64,000 nt of DNA from Chromatium weissei. GTDB lineage: Bacteria > Pseudomonadota > Gammaproteobacteria > Chromatiales > Chromatiaceae. Position numbers and translations under genes: made by a program. The notes beneath the pieces were generated by a model. That model had not been told where the DNA came from. It saw only the letters and a list, made by a program, of their open reading frames with translations, and did not search any database. Shown here piece by piece: positions 39,022-48,053 of the stretch (the first letter of the stretch is position 1; each line of letters begins with the position of its first letter). The stretch spans positions 124,001-188,000 of the forward strand of contig NZ_NRRR01000002.1 of the NCBI RefSeq assembly GCF_016583765.1. The letters run 5' to 3'.

Positions 39022-39783
39022 ATGCCAGATGCCAGCTTTTCTAAATCACCCATTGATATTGCAAGTGGTCATACGGTGCGCCGCTATGATGAAGAACTCG
39101 CTAAACTGCGCGGTATTATTTTGGAAATGGGTGAACGCGTGGTGGAGCAAACGCAATCGGCAGTGGTTGCATTAGTTGAACGCATTGAATATCAAGCCTA
39201 TCGCGTTTTAGATCGAGAACCGCTCATTGATTATTTATCGCTTGATGCCGATGAAGAAATCTTTCGTGTTATTGCCCGGCGGCAACCCGCAGCAATTGAT
39301 TTGCGTATTGTGCTGGCATTATCAAAAATTGCAGGTGAAGTCGAACGTGCGGGTGATAAAGCAGCGCGAATTGCGCGGCAGGCTTTGGAATCGCTGACGC
39401 TATTCAATGCAAACCCTGATTTATCTTCTGATGAATTGAAAGAGCAATTGCAGCAATTGAATGATAAAGCGTGCTGCATGTTCGAGCGCAGTATTCGAGC
39501 AGTTGCGACTTTTGATGTTAAATTGGCGCTCGGTATTTTTGAAGATGAGCCGAATTTATATTCTGCATCTAATGAAGTGCGTCAAGTTCTGGGTGAATCC
39601 AATCACGAGAATTTAACGCCGCGTCAAGTGGTGTGTTTATTGACAACTGCACATGCGCTTGAACGCATTGGTAATCATGCGAGCACCATTGCTGAACAGG
39701 TGATTTATGTGGCATTGGGACAGGATGTGCGTTATCGCAATCGGGAGATTTTAATTGATACGCTGCGCCATTATGGCTATTGA
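39022..39783 (+). CDS. phoU: Phosphate transport regulator PhoU
   Basis: Cytoplasmic regulator that links Pst transport to PhoR/PhoB signalling and helps avoid phosphate overload. 253 residues in two similar three-helix bundles. The metal-binding helices are visible in VARRQPAAIDLRIVLA-like IARRQPAAIDLRIVLALSKI (about residues 89-108) with GEVERAGDKAARIAR, and in TAHALERIGNHASTIAEQV near the end. It closes the pst operon; phoR and phoB are not in the window. Confidence 0.93.
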   Translation: MPDASFSKSPIDIASGHTVRRYDEELAKLRGIILEMGERVVEQTQSAVVALVERIEYQAYRVLDREPLIDYLSLDADEEIFRVIARRQPAAIDLRIVLALSKIAGEVERAGDKAARIARQALESLTLFNANPDLSSDELKEQLQQLNDKACCMFERSIRAVATFDVKLALGIFEDEPNLYSASNEVRQVLGESNHENLTPRQVVCLLTTAHALERIGNHASTIAEQVIYVALGQDVRYRNREILIDTLRHYGY

Positions 39784-39798
39784 ATTCAGCAGTATTTT

Positions 39799-40608
39799 TT
39801 AATGCGGTGCGCTGGTATGAAAGAAGAGATCGTAAAGCGTTAAAGCAATTTCAACGACGATTAAAATCACAATATACCATTCAACGCGAATACTGCGTTT
39901 GCTTTGTAAAAGATCAAGTAGGGTGGCGGCAGTATCGTTAATTAAGGCTAATTTACGTTCTAATGCAACCTGACGTTCACGAATTTCGTATTCCGCTTCT
40001 AAATTCAAATACAGCCGTTCTAAATCGCTGCGTTCCCAAATGACTTCCGGTTTATCACCCACTTCTCCGCGTCCAACCATTTCCTGTTGAATCGCAAGTG
40101 CTTCGCCAATTTGCCGAATAAGTGTTTTCGCATCGCTATTGCCGCGTCCATGATGACGTAAACGATTGGCGAGCGGTTCAATACGATCAAATGCACTGGC
40201 AACGCGGGATTCTTGTTCAGCAAGCAATACACTTTTACCCAGAATATCGGCAATGACTTGCAAGCGCGCAATTTCTGTATTTAATAATACGACGCGGTCG
40301 CGTTCAACGCCTTCGGTACGTTTGGAATCAATGGTTAACAATAAATCTTCGTATTCAGTACGTTCAAGCGGTTCTTTTACTACAGCGCGCAGTTGCGTCA
40401 TAAATACGATTTCATCTGCTGGCGTGACACCAAATAAAATCACTGCACCGGAACGTAATAATACGGCGTGTCCACCATTTGCGACGGCAACGACAAGTGG
40501 ATTAATTGCTAAGGGTTCAAATTGATCAAGACGCCGCAAATCAAGATAGCGACCGAGTAATAGTGCGCGGGCTTTTAATTCAAGATGCGAGTTTTCTATT
40601 GTTGACAC
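39799..40608 (-). CDS. RMD1/DUF155 family membrane protein
   Basis: A 269-residue protein with the DUF155 features found in yeast Rmd1 and many proteobacteria: an N-terminal region with AVANGGHAVLLRSGAVILFG (about 42-61), a long helical middle, the late ERLYLNLEAEYEIRERQVAL, and one C-terminal membrane segment (about 243-262) after RIRVEWYIV-like SIRVEWYIVIL. In mitochondria relatives support translation of membrane proteins; the bacterial role is unknown. It converges with phoU, with 15 bases between the ends. Confidence 0.8.
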   Translation of the reverse strand: MSTIENSHLELKARALLLGRYLDLRRLDQFEPLAINPLVVAVANGGHAVLLRSGAVILFGVTPADEIVFMTQLRAVVKEPLERTEYEDLLLTIDSKRTEGVERDRVVLLNTEIARLQVIADILGKSVLLAEQESRVASAFDRIEPLANRLRHHGRGNSDAKTLIRQIGEALAIQQEMVGRGEVGDKPEVIWERSDLERLYLNLEAEYEIRERQVALERKLALINDTAATLLDLLQSKRSIRVEWYIVILIVVEIALTLYDLFFHTSAPH

Positions 40609-40702
40609 GGATTTTGTGCTGAGGTTGAAGCGAATGACTTAACTTAACATCAACACAAAATTCTGTATGTGAATTTTATAAGACGTATTGCGGTTTGCGA
40701 TT

Positions 40703-43700
40703 TCAGGTTTCAGTCAATTTGACACGAAACCACAGTGCATATAATGCCGGTAAAAATAGCAGAGTAATTGCTGTTCCTACAATGATTCCGCCAATTAACA
40801 CATAGGCTAATGGCCCCCAAAAAGTGTCGGTTGCTAATGGCATAAATGCGAATACGGCGGCCACTGCAGTTAATATCACTGGTCGCGCTCGGGCAACGGT
40901 TGCTTCAACAACTGCTGCTGAGATTTCCATTCCGAGTTGGCGATTTTCAATAATTTGTTGCGTTAAAATGAGTGTATTGCGCATTAGAATTCCGGCTAAT
41001 CCAATTAAGCCGAGCAGTGCGACAAAGCCAAATGGTTTGTGACCAATTAATAGCGCCAGCGCCGCGCCGATGATGCCGAGCGGTGCGGTGGCGACGACCA
41101 TCACCGTGCCGGCAAAACTGCGCATTTGCAGCATGATGAGCGTCAACATCAGCGCCAGCATGATCGGTTGGACGCGCTGAATGGACACGTCGGCCTTGCC
41201 CGATTGTTCCACCGAGCCGCCGATGTCGATGTGATACCCCGGCGGCAATTGCGCTCGCAGCGGTTCCAGTTGTGCCCAAATGGCGGCCGTGACATCCGGC
41301 GGCTGCGCGTGTTGCACCTCGGCATTCACGCCGATAAACGGTTCACGGTTGTAGCGTTTTAGAATCGGGTCTTCAAATGCGACGGTTAACAGCCCCGTCT
41401 GCGCCAGCGTCAGGGTGCGTCCATCCGGCGTTTTCACAATTAAATCAGTGAGATCGCCTGCACGATTCGCGTGCTTCGGCAGTCCACGCACGACCAGTTG
41501 CACGGCGCGAATATCTTCCCGAATTTCGGTGGCGATCACGCCCGACAACTGGTGTTGCAACTGCGCAGCCAGTTCGCGTGGAGTCAAACCGATTAAACGC
41601 AACCGTTCAGAATCGAGTGCCAGCCGTGCGACGGCGACGCGCTCACCCCACTCCAGATGCGCATCGAGCGTGTTGGAATTTGCGGCAACCTGCTGGCGCA
41701 CCTGTTCGGCAATGTCGCGCAGTTTCACCAAATCGGAGCCGATGACGCGAAAACTCACCGGCCAAATCACGGGCGGGCCGTACAGCAACTTCTGCACGCG
41801 AACTCGCGCTTCGGGAAATTCACCAGCGTCGATGTGCGTTTGCAGCCGCGCCATCAGCGCGTCTCGCGCCGTCGGGTTATCGGCAACGGCGATCAATTTG
41901 GCAAAAGCGGGATTGGGTAATTCGGGATTGAGCGCGAGGAAAAAGCGCGGTGCGCCCGCGCCGATGTAGGTCGATAGCGAACGCATTCCGGGCGCGTTGC
42001 GTAAAATTTCTTCGACGCGATCAGCGACCGTTGTGGTGAGGCGAATGCTGCTGCCTTCCGGTAGATAAATATCAACCAACACTTCCGGGCGATCAGAACT
42101 GGGAAAAAACTGTTTTTCCACCGGTCCAGCAAGTCCGGCAATCGCCAGCACCAGCACACCAAAGGTCGCAGCAACGACCAGTATTTTGTACCGCACACAG
42201 CCACGAATCAGTTGGCGTAACCAGCGGTAAATGGGCGTGTTGTATAAATCTCCGTGCTGTTTTGATGAATTCTCTTCTCCCCCTTTTTCCAAAGGAGGAA
42301 TTTGATGCGGACGCAGCAGCAGCGTGCCCAAATACGGCGTAAACGTCACCGCCACCACCCACGAAATCAGCAGCGCAAACGCCAGCACCCAAAAGATATT
42401 GCCGGCATATTCGCCTACGCCCGATTGCGCAAAACCAATCGGCACAAAGCCCACGACGGTGATCAGCGTTCCACTCAACATCGGCGCTGCCGTCACCGTC
42501 CACGCATGGGCAGCAGCGCGCAGCCGAGTCCAGCCTTCTTCCATTTTGACCAGCATCATTTCAATCGCAATGATCGCGTCATCGACCAGCAGCCCCAGCG
42601 CAATAATCAACGCGCCGAGTGAAACGCGATCTAAATTGACACCGCGAATCAGCATCAACAAAAAGGTCAAACCCAGCGTCAGCGGAATCGCAATGCCGAC
42701 GACCAGTCCGGCGCGCCAGCCCAACGCGAGAAAACTCACCAGCATCACCACGCCGACGGCGACCATGAACTTGATTTGAAACAGATTCACAGCATGAACA
42801 ATCGCGTCGGCTTGATTAGTCAACTGCACCAATTCAAAGCCCAGCGGCAAATCACTTTCCAATTGTTTGATAAACGCCGTCAAGCGCGTGCCGAGATTCA
42901 AACCGTTTTCACCGAGCCGCATCACCACGCCGAGCAGCACCGCGTCTTGACCGCCGGAACGCACGATGTAGCTCGGTGGGTCTTCATAACCGCGTTTGAT
43001 TTCAGCGAGGTCACCGAGCACAACGAGCTGCTCGCCGATGCGCAACGGCACTTGTTTGATCGCCTCCGCGTCGGTCAGCGTGTTATCGGGACGCAAATAC
43101 AGCCGAGGCGCTGCCGTCTCAATCACGCCTGCGGGCAGCAGTCGATTTTGTGCATCCAACGCATCGCGCACGGCTTCCGGCGTGATGCCGAGCGTCGCCA
43201 GCCGCGCCGGGTCTAATTCCACAAAAAACCGCTGCGGACGTTCGCCCAGCACCCGCACTTTTTGCACACCGTCCACTCGCGCCAATCGATCCCGAATGTG
43301 CTCGGCTTCGCGCACGAGCTGGCGCGGCGGCAATTTCGGTGCGGACAGCGCGTAAAGCGCGAAATACACATCAGAAAATTCATCGTTGACGAACGGGCCG
43401 CGCACGCCGCTGGGCAAATTGCCCGCTTCATCGCCCATCCGTTTGCGCACCTGATAAAACAAATCCGGCACGCGTGCTGACGGCGTGTAATCCTGAAATT
43501 CCACTAATAAATCAACGCGTCCTGGTCGCGCTGTGGTTTCCACGCGATAAAAATAATCGACTTCAGAAATGCGCTTTTCCAACGGCTCGGCAACCAATTC
43601 CTGCATTTGCGCGGCGCTCGCGCCCGGCCACTGCGCCGTCACCACCAGCACCCGCATGACAAATGCTGGGTCTTCAGCTCGCCCCAAATTGAGAAACGCC

Positions 43701-43801
43701 AGCGTTCCGGCAACGGCAGTCACCAGAATAAAAAACAGCGTGACTGAACGTTCGCGCACCGCCAATGCGGAGAGATTGAAGCCCGTAGGATGCTGATTCA
43801 T
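40703..43801 (-). CDS. RND-family efflux transporter permease
   Basis: An AcrB/MexF-like proton-driven pump of 1032 residues with two halves, each with membrane helices and a large periplasmic loop. The proton-relay pair is in ALGLLVDDAIIAIEMM (about residue 405), and the porter domain begins with EDPAFVMRVLVVTAQWPGAS. The type is the short-name 'RND multidrug/nodulation' subgroup rather than AcrB itself. No membrane-fusion or outer-membrane partner gene is adjacent; the next gene is rdgB. Around residues 499-510 the peptide IPPLEKGGEEN comes from a palindromic repeat inserted in frame in the loop between the two halves. Confidence 0.9.
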   Translation of the reverse strand: MNQHPTGFNLSALAVRERSVTLFFILVTAVAGTLAFLNLGRAEDPAFVMRVLVVTAQWPGASAAQMQELVAEPLEKRISEVDYFYRVETTARPGRVDLLVEFQDYTPSARVPDLFYQVRKRMGDEAGNLPSGVRGPFVNDEFSDVYFALYALSAPKLPPRQLVREAEHIRDRLARVDGVQKVRVLGERPQRFFVELDPARLATLGITPEAVRDALDAQNRLLPAGVIETAAPRLYLRPDNTLTDAEAIKQVPLRIGEQLVVLGDLAEIKRGYEDPPSYIVRSGGQDAVLLGVVMRLGENGLNLGTRLTAFIKQLESDLPLGFELVQLTNQADAIVHAVNLFQIKFMVAVGVVMLVSFLALGWRAGLVVGIAIPLTLGLTFLLMLIRGVNLDRVSLGALIIALGLLVDDAIIAIEMMLVKMEEGWTRLRAAAHAWTVTAAPMLSGTLITVVGFVPIGFAQSGVGEYAGNIFWVLAFALLISWVVAVTFTPYLGTLLLRPHQIPPLEKGGEENSSKQHGDLYNTPIYRWLRQLIRGCVRYKILVVAATFGVLVLAIAGLAGPVEKQFFPSSDRPEVLVDIYLPEGSSIRLTTTVADRVEEILRNAPGMRSLSTYIGAGAPRFFLALNPELPNPAFAKLIAVADNPTARDALMARLQTHIDAGEFPEARVRVQKLLYGPPVIWPVSFRVIGSDLVKLRDIAEQVRQQVAANSNTLDAHLEWGERVAVARLALDSERLRLIGLTPRELAAQLQHQLSGVIATEIREDIRAVQLVVRGLPKHANRAGDLTDLIVKTPDGRTLTLAQTGLLTVAFEDPILKRYNREPFIGVNAEVQHAQPPDVTAAIWAQLEPLRAQLPPGYHIDIGGSVEQSGKADVSIQRVQPIMLALMLTLIMLQMRSFAGTVMVVATAPLGIIGAALALLIGHKPFGFVALLGLIGLAGILMRNTLILTQQIIENRQLGMEISAAVVEATVARARPVILTAVAAVFAFMPLATDTFWGPLAYVLIGGIIVGTAITLLFLPALYALWFRVKLTET
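42277..42303. repeat. Palindromic C-rich repeat inside the RND gene
   Basis: CTCCCCCTTTTTCC and AAAGGAGGAATTT form an imperfect inverted repeat of the type seen at 9302-9341 and 10982-11037. On the coding strand it is translated as IPPLEKGGE without disrupting the frame. The site is in the central cytoplasmic loop region, where extra residues are tolerated. Confidence 0.6.
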
Positions 43802-43806
43802 TTCGA

Positions 43807-44412
43807 TTATTCCAATGCAGCGCGTAATTGCCGCAGCGCCAGTCCACGATGACTGAGTTGATTTTTAAGCGCCGGATCAAGTTCAGCGGAGCTGCAACCG
43901 TGCGTTGGAACCCAGAAAATCGGATCGTAACCAAATCCGTGCGCACCACGCGGCGCGGCGAGAATGCGTCCTTCCCAAGTTCCTTGACAAATCAACGGCA
44001 TGGGATCAGCCGCGTGACGCAAATACACCAGCACACATTGAAACCGCGCCGAGCGTTCGGCTTCCGGCACGCCATTCAAATCCGCCAACAGCTTGATTAA
44101 ATTGGCTTCATCGGATGCGCCGACTCCAGCGTAACGCGCCGAATAAATGCCCGGTGCGCCATGCAGCGCGTCAACTTCGATACCGGAATCGTCGGCAATT
44201 GCTGGTAAACCGCTGATTTGCGCCGCGTGACGCGCTTTGATGAGCGCGTTTTCGACGAAACTCAAACCGGTTTCTTCCACTTCACCAACGCCGTATTCGC
44301 GTTGCGGAGCGATTTGAATGCGCGCTCCGGCGAGCAGTTGTCCGATTTCGCGCACCTTACCGGCGTTGTTGCTGGCTAATACGATCATTTCGCCGTGATG
44401 TGTTTGTTTCAT
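43807..44412 (-). CDS. rdgB: XTP/dITP pyrophosphatase RdgB (HAM1)
   Basis: Housecleaning enzyme that removes ITP, dITP and XTP so they are not built into nucleic acids. 201 residues. [55 protein letters not shown] and the closing [12 protein letters not shown] and [11 protein letters not shown] are the family motifs, including the nucleotide-binding Ser-Asn-Asn and catalytic Asp. A later ATG (MIVLASNN, at 44388) is also possible. It lies downstream of rph in the same direction, a common pairing (rph-rdgB). Confidence 0.95.
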   Translation of the reverse strand: MKQTHHGEMIVLASNNAGKVREIGQLLAGARIQIAPQREYGVGEVEETGLSFVENALIKARHAAQISGLPAIADDSGIEVDALHGAPGIYSARYAGVGASDEANLIKLLADLNGVPEAERSARFQCVLVYLRHAADPMPLICQGTWEGRILAAPRGAHGFGYDPIFWVPTHGCSSAELDPALKNQLSHRGLALRQLRAALE

Positions 44413-44429
44413 TTCAATAAATCCGTTAA

Positions 44430-45149
44430 TTATTCCGCGCCCAGCGCCGCCCGTTGCGCGGTTTGCAGTTGCAGAATGCCCGCCGTGCCCAGCGCCAGCA
44501 GCGCGTCCAATTCCTCACGGCTGAATGCTGCGCCCTCGGCAGTGCCTTGAATTTCGATGAAGCGCCCGTTGCCATCCATCACCAAATTCATATCGGTTTC
44601 TGCGGTGCTGTCTTCGGTGTAATCGAGATCAAGCATCGGAATTCCCTGAATAATTCCGACGGAGACGGCGGCAATTTGCGTGTGAATTGGATCAAATGCC
44701 AATTCGCCCCGCGTGAGTAATTGGTTGATTGCATCGCGCAGCGCCAGCCATGCACCGGTAATCGACGCGGTGCGTGTGCCGCCGTCGGCCTGCAACACGT
44801 CGCAATCCAGAGTAATTGTGCGTTCGCCGAGCGCCCGCAAATCCACTGCGGCGCGCAGCGAACGCCCGATCAAACGTTGAATTTCCAGTGTGCGTCCGCT
44901 CTGTTTACCTTTTGCGGCTTCGCGGGCGGTGCGCTGATTGGTGGCGCGAGGCAACATGCCGTATTCCGCCGTGATCCAGCCTTTGCCCTGACCGCGCAAA
45001 AACGGTGGCACTTGATTGTCGATGCTGGCGGTGCAGAGCACGCGAGTGTCGCCGCATTCGATTAACACCGAACCTTCAGCGTGGCGGGTGAAACTGCGGG
45101 TGAAACGCAGCGGACGTAATTCATCAGGACGGCGTTGGGAAAGTCGCAT
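44430..45149 (-). CDS. rph: Ribonuclease PH
   Basis: Phosphate-dependent 3'-5' exoribonuclease that trims tRNA and other RNAs. 239 residues. [20 protein letters not shown], the phosphate-binding Arg in [20 protein letters not shown], and the metal-binding Asp in [18 protein letters not shown] are in place; [19 protein letters not shown] is also characteristic. I start at the ATG at 45149 ([12 protein letters not shown]), the usual N-terminus; a TTG start would add seven residues. It precedes rdgB and follows the kinase gene on the minus strand. Confidence 0.95.
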   Translation of the reverse strand: MRLSQRRPDELRPLRFTRSFTRHAEGSVLIECGDTRVLCTASIDNQVPPFLRGQGKGWITAEYGMLPRATNQRTAREAAKGKQSGRTLEIQRLIGRSLRAAVDLRALGERTITLDCDVLQADGGTRTASITGAWLALRDAINQLLTRGELAFDPIHTQIAAVSVGIIQGIPMLDLDYTEDSTAETDMNLVMDGNGRFIEIQGTAEGAAFSREELDALLALGTAGILQLQTAQRAALGAE

Positions 45150-45181
45150 GGGTTTTTGTTTTTCAATCAATTGGTTGAGGA

Positions 45182-46108
45182 TTAGGGTTCGTGACGCTGC
45201 GACGACGAATCGCCCGGACGCGCCCGGTGTAAATCGGCAGCATGTTGCGCCAGCACGTTCAATAATTCGGCGGCATCTTGCGGACGCTGATCGGGCTCCA
45301 TTTTCAGTGCCCAGTCCACTGCATCCAGTAAAAAGGTGGGATAACGTCCTTTCAGCGCAACGACGGTGGGAACGAGTAGATCGAGCTTTTGGCGCTCAGT
45401 GGCGGGAATCGGAGTGCGTCCTTCCATGCAGGCCCGCATACTCGCGCCGACCGCGTAAACATCGGTCCACGGGCCAATGTGCCCAGCTTGAAAATACTGT
45501 TCTACGGGTGAAAACCCAGCGGTGATGACTTGGCCGCCGCGTGGACGTTCTCGATTGAGCGGATGCACCGCGCCGAGATCAAGCAGCAGCGGCTGATGTC
45601 CGTGACGCAGATGAATGTTGCCGGGCTTGACATCGAGATGCACCATTGCATTGCGATGTAATAGCGCCAGCGCATCCAGAATCGGAATAAACACTTCTAA
45701 AATGAAAGTGGTGCTTAATCCGCCTTTGCGTTCCTGCAAATAGGTTCCGAGATTGCGCCCGCGTTCGTTGGGCATGACTAAATAGCCAGTGTCATACGCG
45801 AGAATGAATGACAACACGCGCACGATATTGGGATGTCGCAACATCGCCAGCGCCTTAACTTCCTGAAAAAATAGCTTTTTACCGTAATAAAGATTTTCGA
45901 TATGCTCAAATCGAATCGGCACCACGCGCAGCAGATGATCACGGCGAGCGATGCGATTCGGCATGTATTCTTTAATCACCACCTCCTCGCCGCTCTCTTC
46001 ATCGGTTGCCAGATAAATCAAACTAAAACCACCTTTCGCAATGGGTTTGATAATGCGATAAGCACCGACAGGAGTGCCGGAGGGAAGGGTCTCGCGGGCA
46101 TTGGCCAT
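45182..46108 (-). CDS. Eukaryotic-like Ser/Thr protein kinase
   Basis: A soluble kinase of 308 residues with no membrane segment. N-lobe: [18 protein letters not shown], Lys in EVVIKEYMP. Catalytic loop [14 protein letters not shown] (about residue 160) has HLD for HRD, and DLG replaces DFG in [11 protein letters not shown], as in several active bacterial kinases. C-lobe: FSPVEQYFQ and [10 protein letters not shown]. It precedes rph in the same direction, with yicC divergent. Kinases adjoining rph and yicC also occur in other gammaproteobacteria, often with a PP2C gene; none is here. Substrate unknown. Confidence 0.88.
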   Translation of the reverse strand: MANARETLPSGTPVGAYRIIKPIAKGGFSLIYLATDEESGEEVVIKEYMPNRIARRDHLLRVVPIRFEHIENLYYGKKLFFQEVKALAMLRHPNIVRVLSFILAYDTGYLVMPNERGRNLGTYLQERKGGLSTTFILEVFIPILDALALLHRNAMVHLDVKPGNIHLRHGHQPLLLDLGAVHPLNRERPRGGQVITAGFSPVEQYFQAGHIGPWTDVYAVGASMRACMEGRTPIPATERQKLDLLVPTVVALKGRYPTFLLDAVDWALKMEPDQRPQDAAELLNVLAQHAADLHRARPGDSSSQRHEP

Positions 46109-46154
46109 AATGAAGGGCGTGGCTTTCCGATAAACGCTGATTCAATTCGCTCGG

Positions 46155-46160
46155 TATAAT
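46155..46160 (+). promoter_or_regulatory. Candidate -10 element upstream of yicC
   Basis: TATAAT, an exact sigma-70 -10 match, in the gap between the divergent kinase and yicC genes. No good -35 is seen at the standard distance, so the promoter is tentative. Confidence 0.35.
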
Positions 46161-46233
46161 AACGCGATCGTGCGCTTAGATAACCCTGCTGTATTCACGC
46201 CGTTTCTACGGCTTTAAGAGATATTCATTCACC

Positions 46234-47100
46234 ATGATTAAAAGCATGACTGCCTTTGCCCGTGAATCCCGCAGCGGCGAATTTGGCGAACTGACTTGGG
46301 AATTGCGCACCGTCAACCATCGCTATTTGGAACCGCATTTGCGCCTGCCCGAAGAGCTGCGTTCACTGGATGTGGCGGTGCGCACTCGGCTGGCAGCGCG
46401 TCTGCAACGCGGTAAAGTGGATTGCAATTTGCGTTACGTTCCGGCAGTCGGCACGGTCGGCAGTCTGCGCATCAACCGCCCGTTTGTGGAGCAACTGTTG
46501 CTGGCAGGACAGGAAATCGGTCACATGATCGGGCGCGGCGTGGAGCCATCGCCGTTTGAATTGCTGCGCTGGCCCGGCGTGTTGCAGGAAAAAGATGCCG
46601 ATTTCGATCAATTGATGACCGCAGCACTGGAACTATTGGAAGTGGCCATTGACACGTTGCTGGCGACTCGTGAACGCGAAGGTGCGCGGCTCGAAGTGCT
46701 GCTGCGCGACCGCTGCGACCGATTGCAGGAAAGCGTGACACGCGTGCGCGCACGAATGCCGGATGTGCTGGGCAATGTGCGGCGGCGACTGGCGGAGCGG
46801 CTGGTTGAATTGCGCGCCGAACTTGATCCGCAACGGCTGGAATTAGAAATGTCGCTGCTCGCCGCCAAACTCGATGTCGATGAAGAAATGGATCGTTTGG
46901 AAGCGCACGCCGCTGAAGTGCGTGAAGTGTTGACGCGCAACGAGCCGGTCGGTCGCCGTTTGGATTTTCTGATGCAGGAACTCAACCGCGAAGCCAATAC
47001 GCTCGGCTCGAAATCCGCTGATGTCGCCGTGACCCGCGAGGCGGTGGAAATGAAGGTGTTGATCGAACAGATGCGCGAGCAGATTCAAAATCTGGAATAA
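46234..47100 (+). CDS. yicC: YicC-family endoribonuclease
   Basis: A 288-residue YicC/YloC family protein; members have metal-dependent endoribonuclease activity and affect small-RNA turnover. The N-terminus MIKSMTAFARESRSGEFGEL, the LRTVNHRYLEPHLRLPEELR stretch (about 27-46) and the C-terminal GRRLDFLMQELNREANTLGS and VEMKVLIEQMREQIQNLE are hallmarks. The gene begins a yicC-gmk-rpoZ-spoT run with 2-base spacing to gmk, the standard gammaproteobacterial order. Confidence 0.94.
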   Translation: MIKSMTAFARESRSGEFGELTWELRTVNHRYLEPHLRLPEELRSLDVAVRTRLAARLQRGKVDCNLRYVPAVGTVGSLRINRPFVEQLLLAGQEIGHMIGRGVEPSPFELLRWPGVLQEKDADFDQLMTAALELLEVAIDTLLATREREGARLEVLLRDRCDRLQESVTRVRARMPDVLGNVRRRLAERLVELRAELDPQRLELEMSLLAAKLDVDEEMDRLEAHAAEVREVLTRNEPVGRRLDFLMQELNREANTLGSKSADVAVTREAVEMKVLIEQMREQIQNLE

Positions 47101-47102
47101 CC

Positions 47103-47729
47103 ATGAATGACGGTTTACTTTTCATCATTTCCGCACCATCCGGCGCAGGCAAAACCAGTTTAATCAAAGCGTTAATCAATCGTGATGCGAGTTTATCGCT
47201 GTCGATTTCGTGCACCACGCGCCAGCAGCGTGAAGGTGAAATCGACGGCGTGCATTATCACTTTCTTGATCAAACCGCATTTGCACAGGCCGTGACTGCC
47301 GACGCATTTCTGGAACATGCCGAGGTATTTGGCAATCATTACGGAACGCGAGAAGCCGATGTTCGTACTTGTTTATTCGCTGGGCGCGATTTGATTTTGG
47401 AAATTGATTGGCAGGGAGCGCAGCAGGTGCGGGTACGCTTTCCGGCTGCAATTAGCATTTTTATCGTGCCACCGAGCATTGCCGAATTAGAACGGCGATT
47501 GAATGGACGTGGTACGGATAATGCCGCAATCATTGCTGGTCGAATGGCGCAAGCGTATTCCGAGTTGACGCATTATGTTGAATACGATTATGTCGTCATC
47601 AATGATGAATTTGATGCCGCGTTAAATGCGTTGACAGCAATTGTGAATGCCGAGCGATTACGGCTGGCGCGCCAGCAATTTCATTTGAATAATTTATTCA
47701 CGCATTTGAATTCAGTCATTGAGGAGTAA
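47103..47729 (+). CDS. gmk: Guanylate kinase Gmk
   Basis: Converts GMP to GDP with ATP. 208 residues. P-loop SAPSGAGKTSLIKAL (about residues 10-24), substrate-binding SISCTTRQQREGEIDGVHYH (about 35-54), and EVFGNHYGT are standard. It sits 2 bases after yicC and 3 before rpoZ, so guanine nucleotide supply, the omega subunit and (p)ppGpp synthesis are encoded together. Confidence 0.96.
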   Translation: MNDGLLFIISAPSGAGKTSLIKALINRDASLSLSISCTTRQQREGEIDGVHYHFLDQTAFAQAVTADAFLEHAEVFGNHYGTREADVRTCLFAGRDLILEIDWQGAQQVRVRFPAAISIFIVPPSIAELERRLNGRGTDNAAIIAGRMAQAYSELTHYVEYDYVVINDEFDAALNALTAIVNAERLRLARQQFHLNNLFTHLNSVIEE

Positions 47730-47732
47730 GAA

Positions 47733-48017
47733 ATGGCACGTATTACCGTTGAAGATTGTTTGAAGCATGTGGATAACCGTTTTAATTTGGTGTTGCTGGC
47801 GACCAAACGGGCGCGGCAATTGTCGCATCGCGTGGAGCCGCTGCTGCCGTGGGCGAACGATAAACCGACTGTGATGGCGCTGCGTGAAATTGCGGCAGGC
47901 TATATTTCCGATGCGATGGTGACGGCAGCCCAACGTGAAATTGATGAAACCGCTGCCGCGTTGCAGCAAGCCATCGCTGCCGGTTTTGTCAATCATGCTG
48001 GTGACGACGCGGCATAA
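47733..48017 (+). CDS. rpoZ: RNA polymerase omega subunit RpoZ
   Basis: Smallest RNA polymerase subunit; it helps assembly of the beta' chain and forms part of a ppGpp site. 94 residues, with [20 protein letters not shown] and [19 protein letters not shown] at the N-terminus and [16 protein letters not shown] in the middle, matching the family. Ribosome-binding sequence GAGGAG lies just before the ATG. It comes before spoT, as in E. coli. Confidence 0.96.
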   Translation: MARITVEDCLKHVDNRFNLVLLATKRARQLSHRVEPLLPWANDKPTVMALREIAAGYISDAMVTAAQREIDETAAALQQAIAAGFVNHAGDDAA

Positions 48018-48053
48018 ACCGTTGATTCATCAAATTAAATAGGATTTTCACTG

